DNA of 64,000 nucleotides from Phorcus lineatus (lineage: Eukaryota > Mollusca > Gastropoda > Trochida > Trochidae): contig OV121081.1 in assembly GCA_921293015.1 (NCBI GenBank), positions 70,015,022 through 70,079,021 on the forward strand, written 5' to 3'. The translations under genes and the position numbers were made by a program. Positions 49,650 to 60,930 of this stretch are shown one piece after another (within the stretch, counting starts at the first letter, position 1; the number at the start of each line of letters is the position of its first letter). The notes under the pieces are model-generated. The model did not search any database, had not been told where the DNA came from, and saw only the letters and a program-made list of their open reading frames with translations.

Positions 49650-49823
49650 CTACACTACAGCAATAAATAAACATACCCCGTACCTAGAAACGCAATAGAA
49701 AGTGTCTAGAAACGCACTAGAAACTTTGTAGAACGAACATGTATCTAGAAACTTTGTAGAACGTATTTAGATACTTTCTAGATTTTCTAGAAAGGGGATA
49801 CTTTGTTCATGGGCGTAGTGTAG
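49650..49823. mobile_element. 174-bp inverted-repeat element (MITE-like)
   Basis: The two ends, CTACACTAC at 49,650 and GTAGTGTAG at 49,815, are perfect inverted repeats. Similarity continues inward for about 40 nt (CCCCG...CTAGAAA against CCCCT..TCTAGAAA), allowing gaps. The interior is built of CTAGAAAC-type words, with CTAGAAACTTTGTAGAACG present twice. No coding frame. This is the structure of a non-autonomous DNA transposon; the parent family and target duplication are not identified. Confidence 0.7.
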
Positions 49824-50209
49824 ATCGGTTTTCAGTAGTTTCTCCTGAAAAATTTCAAGTTGAAAGAAAGAAAAACATTCAAGAGTATCTTGCAAGTGTT
49901 GAAGAAATTCGAACAACCCACAGACTGTTTATATGTTTTTTATTCTTCAAAACCTATATACATTTCAGCGATATTTCTATTTTAGTCAATCCTTAATCAA
50001 CAAAATCTTTTAACTGATTTAGTACATTAGATGATCATTATAGGATGTAATTGTATAGTTACATTGCCGCTCAGAATAAGACTTTAAATATCAGGCCTAT
50101 CAGTGATGATCTTAATAGACCTGACAAAATGAGTTGTTGTCAGAGTTATCTCAAATGATCATAAGAGTTTTAGTTTTAGGAGAGATGACATAACATGAGC
50201 CTTTATGTC
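49824..50209. other. Intergenic, nothing recognised
   Basis: AT-rich spacer before unit 6. Confidence 0.35.
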
Positions 50210-50800
50210 CTCTTACTTTGATATGTCTTGTTCAAAGGCAAGCATGACACTGCACATCTGGTTTACTGGTAATCAAAACAAATAAAACAAAGGGTCTTAA
50301 CTTTAACTATAGGACTTTTAGTTTTAAGTTCTTAAGATCTTTCTGCATGAAACAACATAACAGCAATGTTAGTCAAGTCCCAATTATTACAACTTGATTT
50401 CCTTGAAAGTCAATTCATTTACTATAAGCATACATATATGTTGAAATATGGCAAAGCTCGAGTATTTCAATCTCAGTAATCTGTACATCTGAACCATTAA
50501 GGTATATCTCTTGGTTCAAAAAGATACACTCGGCATTCAAACAGTCAATAACATCCAACATTGACCAACATATAGAACGAATGAGATATAATGAATAAAT
50601 AAGATGTATTTCGAAGAAGAAAACTGCAAAGTTCTGGAAATTGAAAATGTATTATGTAGCTGATTATAGAGTTATTCCGTTTATTCTATCACTCATGTTT
50701 GTGTACTGGGAGAAGATTCTGAAGCCCATCTTTCATAGTTTCTGTTGAACGAGCAAATTCGATTAACTTCAGTGTACCCTATGCACTTTCAGCATCACTT
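50210..50800 (+). repeat. Macro-repeat unit 6, start segment A
   Basis: Counterpart of 41,030-41,500, with the same words in the same order (see that entry). The distance between the first and last landmark words is longer here (about 490 versus 390 bases). Confidence 0.8.
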
Positions 50801-51049
50801 TTAAAATGTTGAGAAATATAGAAAACAATCAAGAAAATGATTACGACCCCATCAACATGGTAGTCATATCAATTGGCAATATCAGCTTGCTCCTGCCTGC
50901 AGAGTAAGTCGTAACGTATCTATTACATGCATTGCATGGCACATAAAGCATATGTAAATGTGAAACGGCTTGACCGTTAAACCAGTGTTATCCTACATAA
51001 CACGGTTTGACCTAGCTGATCTCCCAGATTATTGCTTGGATTCTCAGTT

Positions 51050-51200
51050 ATTTTATCACACCATATTGATAAGAGCGTCCATGGAGAATAGGGAATCATT
51101 TGATTGCATGATATATTGCATGTTTCCTACTTTCATCAATACTCTTCAAACCCTTGAAGTAATTAATCAGCTCACAGATCTGCAGACTTGTAGTAGAGTA
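51050..51200 (+). repeat. Macro-repeat unit 6, landmark B
   Basis: ATCATTTGATTGCATGATAT at 51,092 and GCATGTTTCC, then GAAGTAATTAATCAGCTCAC, as in units 1 to 4. The upstream and downstream parts of B are missing, and unit 5 lacks B altogether. Confidence 0.75.
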
Positions 51201-51259
51201 GATCACAGATTGTCTAGAGAGAACATGTCGGTCTGAACTGGCTAACAACAGTGTTATCA

Positions 51260-52050
51260 TAATGTCTTTATTCCTTTTTGATAAAAAAAAATGTTTAAAA
51301 CTGAAATCTACAGATGATATACATCGTTGTCAAATCACAAGAACTAGTGATGTTTTACCTACCCAGAAATGTAAACAGGATGATAATGATGTACCCCTCA
51401 GTAGAATTCCACGGATTAGAATGATTGACAAAAGCAAACACTTTTATGCTATGGTTTCTGATAGGAATTTAGATCTCAATACGGAGAAGTTTAATCGCTC
51501 ATAGATTTGAGGATTTTGTTTTTCTGTCGCGAAATTGAATAAAGAAGAACGAAATGAGCACCCATCCTGGTTTGACAGTGAGTGTCGCATTCTTAAAGCA
51601 GAGAAATACAAGTATCTAAGTATCATTGCAAAAATAATTTATTTATTAACAGTCTAAAATTAACTTTAAACGCTGCTCTAAGTTGAAAAAGAACGAGTAT
51701 GACAAAAGTTGGCTTATGAGATTTCAAACGATGCAGCTAATGATGATTGTAAACAGTTTTGGAAAACCATGAAACGTCGACTGTTGTCATATAAAGGACG
51801 TAGCCAAGTCTTACCAATTTACAGTTTTCCTACTTTTCAAGGTTCAAAGGTGCTTAATAATATCAAATCTGGTTCAGCGCCTGGTGAGGATGGTATACCA
51901 CCTGGATTTAAAAAGTATCAAGTTCATTTTTCTTACCCTATCTTCCAATATCATTCAATAAAGTTTTGGACAGAAAATTTGGGAACAGGGTACCATGAAG
52001 TCAGAGAAAAAGGACAAGCAATGTTTTTTAAGATTAAGATTATTGGTTTC
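51260..52050 (+). pseudogene. LINE fragment: endonuclease-RT linker with internal deletion
   Basis: Translated pieces read, in order: a linker part (DKSKHFYAMVSDRNLDL), HPSWFDSECRILKAEKYK near 51,560-51,612, CKLKKNEYDKS-like text near 51,680-51,700, DCKQFWKTMKRRL near 51,745-51,782, and VLNNIKSGSAPGEDGIPPGF near 51,850-51,908. This is the stretch between endonuclease and RT of CR1/Jockey-like LINEs. The usual NRWxxHFxxLF part between the last two pieces is deleted. The catalytic domains are absent. It is complementary in extent to the 44.2-46.3 kb copy and may belong to the same family. Confidence 0.8.
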
Positions 52051-52070
52051 GGTAAATATGCTACAAATTA

Positions 52071-52889
52071 GGCTTTGCTGGGGGAAATTGGACGATTGTG
52101 TTAAATCATAAAAACGCAAATTAAAGTTGTAAAATACTGGATATAAATGCTAAGAATGGACATGTCTCGTTTTCCAATACATTTATGTGAAATGCTACTA
52201 TTACAAGATGAACATGATAAAGTTAATTGGGTTTATCACATTTGAACTTAACTATGATGTTGAGCTTATTTGAAATTGGTTTATGTTATTCATTGATCTA
52301 TTGAATTTACATGACACTCCAAGCTGGACCATCAATTGAATAAAGTTTGAACATACCAGCGATAAACGTTTTGTGCTAGATGCAAAATGTTAATTAATTC
52401 TAAATGTCACACAAAAACAAAACAACTATAGCCACCAATACCTTTTACTTTATATTGATTGTTCCAATGATGAATTCATTACTTAGAAGCATATGCAATA
52501 GTATGGCTATGTATTGCAGTGAAAGCTGCGAGTATCGGCTTGAACTAGTGAATCATGTGTGGTACTGAGCTGAAAATTCATTGTAGCAATGCACCCGAAT
52601 CTTATGACATAGAGAACAAAAAAGGTGAATGAAAATAGATTCAAATACTGGGGAAAGGTGCTATGATAGCGTTTGAAGTATAAGGATTCATCTTGGCATA
52701 CTTGCTGTTGGGGCACAAATTGGCCTTGATGCATTGTATGTAACTTGGGACGTAGCAAATACATTAAAAAGTTCAAACTTCTGACAAGCGCATGTCCATT
52801 AAGACAGTCATTATCCACAATCTATAAGATACTGAAATCTCACCTCAGGAGCAACGTCTAGGCATCGCATTGAAACCTCCGGACCCGTA
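52071..52889. other. Unit 6-specific, no gene supported
   Basis: A 103-codon minus-strand frame (52,507-52,818) has no recognised domain and no copy elsewhere in the window. No other structure seen. Confidence 0.35.
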
Positions 52890-53800
52890 TTTGTATAACT
52901 GTACTATCCTGAGGGTTTGTCAGGAAGTAAACATTGTCTGCCATGGTTGGTCAGATAGGCCCTTACGCATCAACAATAATCTGAGTTTTCTGACCTGTGT
53001 TGAATGCCACATGAATGTCTAGTCCAGACAAATTGATCTTCTATCAGTGCGAAATGATCAACCAAAAACAAGTCGTACAAGACTAGATATAGTTCACATT
53101 CTTATGTATTAGACACAATGGAGGCTTGTTTATTCTTTCTCTACAGATCTTTCAATTCTTAATCAAGATATTAACACAGAAGGTTTGTTTTCAGGAGGTA
53201 CTGATTTTTGTTGAAATTTATCATCAAATGAGACCGTCAAAATGACGATGCCCTGAGAACTTAATCTGGTATTTTTAAACCTGATATAAAATCAATATGT
53301 ATATGAATAAACAAGAAAATTCAATCCACATTCAATTAAGAGAACGGCACAAAATGACAGAGGTTTTGGGGATTTTTGGGGGGAGGGGATCAGTTTACTT
53401 CTGAAAACTTACACACTTAAAATATATGTTCAATCAAATTAACAATTTGACTATCATAAGTTAAAGGCTTGATGGAAGGGTGTTCGTGGCTTGTGCTTCG
53501 TTGACTGGGGCCTTGATAACCATTGTTTAGTGAAAATTACCAATGTAGTTAAGTACATTGACAACCTCATTTCGGATATTTTGAATATCTATAAAACAAT
53601 TTACAGCAAGTGATTTCTATCTTTTTAAATAATCTTGCTTATTGTTTTTTGTTTGATCTCACAAAGAACAAATCGACTAATCCTGATATTCATATTAAGG
53701 CCCTTGTCACTTAACACTATTTTCACAATAACGCCTGACTCACATTTATGGCACCTGATTTAACAGATAAGAAATTAATTTGCTTAACGAGATAGATAAA
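52890..53800 (+). repeat. Macro-repeat unit 6, middle segment and landmark D
   Basis: AAGTAAACATTGTCTGCCAT and CAGACAAATTGATCTTCTAT match unit 5. D begins near 53,490 (GTGAAAATTACCAATGTAGT) and ends with TGGCACCTGATTTAACAGAT near 53,747, matching the end of D in units 2 to 4. Confidence 0.8.
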
Positions 53801-54799
53801 CTATGTGTGTAATAACTGCAATTGCCTTAGTTGAAATCGCCCCTGAAAGAATTGAACCAGCTATTTGAGCAGCTTAACTGATTACTTGTCTTGCAATTAG
53901 TAACACCTGTCTACCTTTTGTGAGATATCTTAGTCGATACAAAACATTGCTACATATCAATTTATAAAGGAAGTAATTCCAGTCAAGGTTTTTTGAAGGG
54001 CAATACAGAAAAACAAACCTTTCATACTCGTGTGAATATACTTGTTTCAGGCTATGTAATTACTACTTCATCAGATAGATTATCGATAGAGTTTATAGAT
54101 CCTTTTGTCGTTCTAATATCAGTGCATACGTTGTAACAGTGTCTTATGGTCTTGTCCATAGGACAGTTGACCGCTTTAAGACTAAGTTCAACACTGTACC
54201 GCCGGTTTTATCACCATATGGTGACCTGCTTTCTGTAGGTTACTCAGAGAGATTGTTGAGAAATTCTATGTCATATTTTCTAATGGTGTCACAAAATATT
54301 GTTACCAGCTCGGTGGACTACTATCAGGTAAGATTCAGTGACAGTTGCACAAAAATGGTAGACCTGATTGTCGTTAATTCATCTGAGAGACATTTGACAC
54401 TTTTTATTCTTTGTAAAGGTTGATTCCCAAAAGGCCTTTCAACTTATGATAGTAACACAGGAATGCAAAAGGATACGGTACAGAGGCTTTCAGAGAGGTA
54501 TAGCTGCAAGTGTTTTATGTCATACGAAGGTTCACATTCACTTTTTAGTATTGTGTGTCGTGTAATTAATTCCTATAATACCATCCTTTATTTTGGTTCA
54601 GTGAAACCAAACGCCTTCCCTCTGTTATAGTTTATTTTGATGAGAAAAATGATAAACTCATGTCTGTTAAATAGAAATGGTAGAGGCAGCTAAATGATTT
54701 CACAACACCAAACATCGAAATCACGATCAAATTCCACGTAAAAACATTTGTGATACAGAAGTAACGTTAACTATCCAGACATTCTAACGTGACTCTTTC
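53801..54799. other. Unit 6 interior, no gene supported
   Basis: A 94-codon plus-strand frame (54,139-54,423) is not shared with other units and has no recognised domain. Confidence 0.35.
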
Positions 54800-55180
54800 G
54801 TGCCTGCTTGAAATGAGTACTTCTTACTTCAAGATGGTTGAGAATACTTTGCTTCTATGTTGCTTCTGATCTTACTGCAGTTTGTATTCATTGTGAAGAA
54901 AGCTAATTTACAGTCCGCTCAAGCTGCAGCCAAGTTTTTTCTTGAGGGAAATTAATTTGCGCACTAGACACTATTGGAAGCAAATGCTATAAAGAGCAAT
55001 TCAGACATTCGATTACACAAACTGAAACTAGAATTTCCTTGGAGTTTTTGCCAGCCTTTTTTCCGTAGCAAACAAGTTAGGTGCCATCGATCCTACAATA
55101 ACAAAATAATGAAAGGATACTTTAAGTACAACCTGTTAGTTCAGGAAGAGTGAACAGTAAACCGTAGCTTAAGTAAGAAC
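54800..55180 (-). repeat. Landmark E with conserved splice-acceptor segment (unit 6)
   Basis: Reverse complement aligns with 61,340-61,730 (unit 7). Both have GTTCACTCTTC(A/C)TGAACTAAC, a TTATTG(T/C)AGGATCGAT acceptor-like joint, GGCTGGCAAAAACTCCA, CCTCAAGAAAAAAC / TCTCAAGAAAAAAC, and TTCTTCA. After the AG, this copy reads ATG then APNLFATEKRLAKTPRKF and a stop. It lies downstream of repeat X on the minus strand, so X and this segment keep the same order in units 6 and 7. Confidence 0.75.
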
Positions 55181-55382
55181 GGAATTTTAACTGACATGTT
55201 ATATAGAAATACACAATTGTTGGTTCTCTTCCATACAACCTTTGCCATTCGTCATCAAGTAAACCAGTTCATCACACAAACGCAGAGTATAACAAAATAT
55301 CAAGAACGACCATTGTTTGCAGGAACTCTCACTGCTCACCATTCAGATGCTTACAGACATGTAGATAGACAACTAAAATGCT

Positions 55383-55680
55383 TCAAACAGTATTGTAAAA
55401 AATAATTAACATGGATAGAAAATCAACATTTTCAGAACATTGTCTAACATAGGAAGCAGCTATAAAATTGGGATGATCAAGTGATAGGAATGTAGCCGCT
55501 ATTGTATACCCTTTTCCGGAGTCAAACAGTTCCCTTGGGGCATGTTGTGAAATTAATGCAATAGAATTAATAATGATAACAACTATTCGGAATTCTATGA
55601 GTTTCTTTTTGAACACCATATAAACGTTTAACCTGATCCTTTGCTGTACCAATATGAACTATTTAACAATGTAGAGCTTA
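55383..55680 (-). repeat. Exon-like repeat X, copy in unit 6
   Basis: An open frame of 89 codons crosses the whole copy. It aligns without frame change to the 60.5 kb copy over about 55 residues (RLNVYMVFKK / RLNFYMVFRM; VVIIINSIALISQHAP / VVIIVDAIALILQHAP; GKGYTIAATFLSL / GKGQTMKAKFLSV). The central hydrophobic VVIII...IALI run could be a membrane segment. I do not recognise the family. Confidence 0.6.
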
Positions 55681-56189
55681 TCAAAAACAACTTATGATAA
55701 TTAATGCCTATTCTTTCAGAAGTTCAGTTGTCCCCTTGCCATGTCACTGCATATCTGCATTCGAATACCGTCTATCATTAAGGTAATAGAACGAGTATTA
55801 ATCAGCTGTGAAAGTTAATTGAGACAGTGTTAGTTACAACTGATGTTGTATCTCATCCCTGGACAATGGCACCAATGAATCCCAATGTCTATTCCTTCAG
55901 ACTATCAACAGGTCATGAGGTTATAATTGATTGTAGTTTTTTGTGATATCAAGAAAACATACTGACTTTCATTGACTGTATCCTTAGGTGATATTTATTT
56001 CACTACAACCCATTTGCAAGCTTTGTATTTTAGGGATAAACACTCACGAGATATACGATATTAAAAAAAAGCTCATATATCTCGTCGGAATCAGAAGTTT
56101 ATTTGGATCTATTACTAATAATAACACATCATAATATAGAATGGATTTGCTATTATTGTATGGGTCAACTACATTTTTATCACATTCAA
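55681..56189. other. Unit 6 interior, no gene
   Basis: Low-complexity AT-rich DNA. ATTCCTTCAGA at 55,893 matches unit 5 near 43,766, placing the unit 5 LINE insertion just to its right. Confidence 0.4.
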
Positions 56190-57439
56190 GTACCTTTGAT
56201 TTGACATCCTGCAAGATCTCTCTGATTTTGAATGAGCTGCTGGCAAACTTTTAATTCAGCCGCATATTTAGTGGTTGGAGTTTTGGAATGTGTTGTAATT
56301 GAAAATAGGTTTTATCACATTCCATTAGTTTGATCAAATTTCCATCCTCAGCATGCAATGAACAAGTAAAGACGAGAACAGTTACTGAAAGTAATAAAAA
56401 GTAGCCAGATATCGATTAGGACCATGTTTTTTACCTTAATCAGGAAGTCAATCACACACTCTCAGCTGTACATGTTTACATGTCAGTTTTTCGTCCTCAC
56501 CAGATATAAAGTAGCAACTCTTTAAACAGCCTGTTCAAGTTGCTTTTTATGATATCGATTATGAGGAGCTAGTTGACTTTGTTCCCGAATGATCAACAAT
56601 TGACTCTTAAGTTGATTATGCTTTTCAAATGAAAAGGTTTTAGCATCTGTTGTAATTGGCTTGAAAAAAACCGAATCATTTTCAAAACATTGGACTACGT
56701 ATACATTGATTTCTTAGGATTTCATGAGTTACCTAGTTTGGAAGGTTTGAAATTGAGACATCAATTTCATGATATTTAGAGCCATTTCTACCAACTAAAG
56801 ACGAGCAGCAAATGTTCAGTGATTTTTAAATGTGATGGGCGTGATCAACATTCTAATAGAAAGGATAATCACTCAATCAAAATAACCTTACATTCAAGAG
56901 CATCTTTAAGGTTTTAAGAAGCTATAGTGTTTAATCCAAAGTGCTTCAGTTCTAATCTGCTAACCAGACAAACTATTATTTAGAAGGCTATTGAACGTTT
57001 AAGATGTATTTTTCAAGTAAATGGCAAGGCCACTGAAACGTATCCAGCATCTTGAAAATATAAAGCCTTGATAAATCATCTTTCACAGACAATTGTTCAC
57101 CAGTTAGTTAATGAAAGAATGTGAATATCCCATATTTTTGTAAAGACAATTTGCAATTGGTAGGAAGGATATCTAGTGCCAAGTTATTAATACAATGAAA
57201 GCAATTCAATAACAAAATTGCCGTTTTTTAACTGAAAACATTGTCAGTTTAATGAAATAAAATTCGAAAACCAATTTCTCAGGGAAATAGTTACAACAAT
57301 GTTTTTTTTAGATTCCTTTTTTACACGTTCATTTTGGAATCTGCAAATCCGTAATTTGTTTCTCACAGCGACAATCCAAAATTTTTGAATTTTAAAAAAT
57401 CGCAAACTTAAAAGACAGATCAAATTTTCAACGTGTCAG

Positions 57440-57600
57440 ATGGCCTATAAGTGCGTTAGGAAGAAATAACTTGAACACCCCCTGGCGTCCTGAAATGCAC
57501 AAGCCCCCAATGTGTGCTTATGTATGTGAAAATGTGCCAAAGGGAACATGGCAAAGTGAAAAGAAGTTTTTGACTCAAACTGACCTGACCTGACCTGACC
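57440..57600 (+). mobile_element. Possible LINE/SINE 3' end with (TGACC)4 tail
   Basis: A more GC-rich stretch (CACCCCCTGGCGTCCTG, CAAGCCCCCAATGTGTG) ends in TGACC repeated four times at 57,581-57,600. Short tandem tails like this mark 3' ends of CR1/L2-type LINEs and their SINEs. The corresponding unit 5 region lacks it. No coding match is readable. Confidence 0.4.
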
Positions 57601-58099
57601 TTAATATGGTTAAAACAGGGAGTGAACTTTTAAAGCGGTTCACCTTTGTTGTACAAATGACGAATATTGATGGACCTTGTTCATTCAAACGCAATCTGTC
57701 CATTGACATGATGATTTTATTATAAAGTAAGCAAACAAAAAAGTTCTTCTTATCAACATCTCCAAATCCATTTTAAAAGCTGGGGTGACGAGAGTTGATT
57801 GAATTAACTGCTGGATGGAAGGCTTTAGAGCTTAAAAGATTTGTTATAACGTTAACAATTATGGTGCTAAATATCGTGAATCTGTTTGTATCTGCAATGA
57901 AATATAACTCTGTTGTGCGTAATTGGAAATTACATTTGGCTTAATACATTATAAAAGCAAAAGTGTCTCTTTGAAGTGATATAGTGGTGTCCGCTTTGAA
58001 GTTCTTAACAATGTAATGTTGATCTATGATTTTATGTTGAGTAATGCATGTGGTGAATGGTATATCATCACTTGTCACTAAGGAAATACTTCGTAACTC

Positions 58100-58270
58100 A
58101 ACTGGGAGCTCGAATCAACCCCATAATTAATTGTAGAACATCTTGTTAGTTGGCACCACCCACTGAATCATTTGTAGCACATCTCACTAGCTGGAGTCCC
58201 CAACAAATTTAATTATAACACGTCTTCCTTATTGGAATTCCCAACACAATCATTTGTAACATATTTTCTA
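58100..58270 (+). repeat. Minisatellite of ~41-48-bp units, 4 copies (unit 6)
   Basis: Four diverged units with the pattern seen at 47,293-47,421. One more copy than unit 5, so copy number changed after those units separated. Confidence 0.7.
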
Positions 58271-59473
58271 GAAAACAACTGCTCAAGATACAGGCTTGTG
58301 AAAACCTTGTAGATAATGGCGGTTTTTTTAAAGCAACCTCTTTTTAACGCAATTACGTCTTTTATAATTAACATACATAAAAATGGTAATCTTGTACACG
58401 TTTAAAACCTTCAGCACAATGTAATATGTTCACAATACTAATGTCTGTCTTGCATCTTGTCTCGACAATCTCAGGCTTTGCTCAGTTTTAGTTCCGAGTT
58501 GAGACACTTTGCTCTCAGAAAGTACAACATTTGTGGAATGAATTTGAATTGAATTGGATTTTGAAGGAACGACAGAGACACCTTTTCTAAATCAGCCACT
58601 TGTGCTTTATCAGTATTGTGCATGTCAAATACAACTTAACTCTCTACAGGGAATTTATTCTTCCACACCAAAGGCACAGACATTCAGTTAGTTAACCCCG
58701 AGAATAAATCACCCCTGTATTTATGGCGACGTCGCATTTTTCCAAGTGGTTAAAATACTATTGTCAGACTGGTAACGTGTACTGAGTCGTCAATTTCTGC
58801 CTGTTTAGTGACTATGGTTTCTTTAACCTCAAGCGATTCAAACTTTTTAGACTTTTTCTAAATAATTACTCAGCTGCAAATGTTTTCGCACTTAATATAA
58901 AGTTATAACTTCATGAGAATATAAAGAATAGAACCGTTTTTGTTTTTTTATTTACACATATTTCAAGGTTTCAAATATTTAATTACTCCTTTCTTCTTTT
59001 TTTATAACCATATATTACATAACGTTATGTGTTACTTCCTGAAAAGTATCTCTAGGAAATTTCCACCTCTTTTTTTTCGATATGAGCAGGGTAACCCCTA
59101 TCCCACAACACAATTAACAGAAGTCATTTACTTCATTAAGGACCGTTAGTAGTGAAAGAAGTATCTGTATCAGTTAATTATAACTTCTCCCGGTTTGTTG
59201 CTCCCGGCTCAGTTAGACACTTACCTATAAATACCTGTAAATCATTTAAGCCTAATCCCTCAACGTAATCTAAGAATTAAACAAATAATAATACATACAG
59301 GCTTATTCAGTTCAGAATCAGTATATAGACCAAAACCAATGCCTATCGGACACTTCGAAGCTGCAATATCCACACATGCAATGGAGTCATTTGGGCCAGA
59401 TCTCTACAACTTTAGTAGATTGTTAACATGTTAATCGGGGCAAATGGTTGTCAGACGATGCAAGGGGCATCAG

Positions 59474-59474
<1 letters not shown>

Positions 59475-59529
<55 letters not shown>
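59475..59529. repeat. (TA)n microsatellite
   Basis: About 27 TA units, just after the end of the J landmark of unit 6. The apparent YIYIYI protein frame across it is an artefact of the repeat. Confidence 0.95.
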
Positions 59530-59532
<3 letters not shown>

Positions 59533-60501
59533 TTCAGATAGCTTTGGACACAAGTGGGCAATTGAAGATCTTAATCATCTGTTTCTTACGATTCTAACAA
59601 AGGCACAGTTTTATTGGGCAATTGCATGCATGTGCACAGCTCTCATTATTGTTAACAATAATTATTTACAAGCTCATATGATTAATAAATAATTAATAAT
59701 GATATGTGGTAAACATGAATTTGTCACATGAAAAATTAGCTAACCTATTATTTAATTATCATGTACTGATATTATCACTACTGATTACCACATGACCTGT
59801 GAGCTTTTGAAAATATGGATCATTCAAACAAAAAGATACCTTGAGTTCAAGAAAATACACTCATTGGCAAAATAAACGTCATTTTTTCTTCTTCAGAGGC
59901 AAAAAGTAAAATAGACAAACAAGTTCAAACTCGCAATGGGTACTGAAATATAGGACATTTAGGATGTTTGTTTTTCAAAAGAATAAAAGAATGATTAAAA
60001 TTTAAGTTAAAAGTTAATAAAATGTAAAAGATGTTTTCTGTAATTTTGCACCTCCTTGTACTTTATGTAAATTTGCGTTATTTGTATTTATCCCTCGTGG
60101 ATGAATTATCTTGCATTTCACGTTTCTTTTGTGGTGAAACGTAGGAACTGAGGATGATGCAGGGAGAGTCAATTATTTCCTTGATGCCACAATGTAAAAT
60201 ACAATCAACTCCTACTACTGATAACAACATGACCCGATGGTTTGTCAGGAGGCCTTTCATACGATTAAGGGATTATATAAATGGCCTTGTAGCAAAGTAG
60301 AGGCATGTGATAAAACATGGGTTGGAAAAACATAGTCTAATCAACTTATTTGACAGGTTATTACTCGTTCAGTTCACTGCGTGGAAATATTCTTCTTATC
60401 TTGATGATAGAGAATGTTCAAATGTATGTATGAATGTAGACTCCTGAGAACCTAAAAGAACGGACATTTATTATCATAAGTTTCATTTAATAATCTCATT
60501 A
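59530..60501. other. Spacer between unit 6 and the inverted copy
   Basis: AT-rich. No gene, RNA or clear repeat. The orientation switch of the macro-repeat falls in or near this stretch. Confidence 0.4.
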
Positions 60502-60822
60502 TTGTTTAAACGTTCATATTGGTACAGGGTACAGGGTATGATCGTGTTTTTCAGGCTTAACTTTTATATGGTGTTCAGAATGAAAATCATAAAACATCTT
60601 CCAGTTGTTATCATTGTAGATGCCATTGCATTGATTTTACAACATGCCCCTGAGGAAGAGATTGACTTCGGAAAGGGGCAAACAATGAAGGCTAAATTCC
60701 TATCAGTTGGTGTTTCTAAGATCCTTTGTAAGATAATGCTTGTTATAGGTTGTTTTTCTATTCATGTTGAATTTCTTATCATACTTTATTACTCTCCCGC
60801 TCGAGATACCGCCGTTGAATAA
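60502..60822 (+). repeat. Exon-like repeat X, inverted copy (unit 7)
   Basis: This 106-codon open frame is the plus-strand counterpart of the minus-strand copies at 43.44 and 55.4 kb. It includes a hydrophobic VVIIVDAIALIL run, then QHAPEEEIDFGKGQTMKAKFLSV, then a second hydrophobic stretch (HVEFLIILYYS) and a stop at 60,820. It is the most intact of the three. No family is recognised and no flanking splice sites are obvious. It may be a pseudo-exon. Confidence 0.5.
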
Positions 60823-60831
60823 ATCTACATT

Positions 60832-60930
60832 ATTATGACACATTAAGTCATAATCGCGTGCTGCTTGACGTCACATGACGTTACAATCTTTAGGTATGAC
60901 GTCACAGTGTTAGTGGCGCGGCAGATGGGA
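60832..60930 (+). promoter_or_regulatory. CRE/ATF-type site cluster, promoter-like
   Basis: TGACGTCA, the full CRE palindrome, occurs at 60,866-60,873 and 60,897-60,904, with a near-match TGACGTTA at 60,76-83 of the same line (60,876-60,883). A further inverted pair ATTATGAC / GTCATAAT lies at 60,832-60,854. Spacings of 10 and 31 bases put the three sites on one helix face. A CpG-bearing stretch (GTGGCGCGGCAGATGG) follows at about 60,913. Unit 6 has nothing equivalent: roughly 300 bases here are extra in unit 7. There is no transcript evidence. Confidence 0.4.

Larger units (their letters stand above)
56190..59460 (+). repeat. Macro-repeat unit 6, landmarks F to J
   Basis: It matches unit 5 (46,460-48,570) nearly throughout. 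F words shared with units 2 and 4 occur near 56,440. I is at 57,780-58,790 (TCCACACCAAAGGCACAGAC, TTGTCAGACTGG), and J near 59,320 (CAGTATATAGACCAAAACCA). It holds an extra SINE/LINE-like piece at about 57.44-57.60 kb. Confidence 0.85.

Noticed and set aside
4802..51200. Landmark B frame (SFDCMIYCMF...INxxQxxDVINQ) as a conserved exon
   Set aside because: The frame is open in three copies but has stops or frame changes in the others (15.2, 34.0 kb). DNA similarity alone explains the protein similarity.
52507..52818. 103-codon minus-strand frame
   Set aside because: No recognised motif and no copy in other units. Length is plausible by chance in 64 kb.
54139..54423. 94-codon plus-strand frame
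   Set aside because: Not conserved in unit 5 and no family recognised.
59444..59692. Frame with a YIYIYI tract
   Set aside because: Produced by the (TA)n microsatellite.
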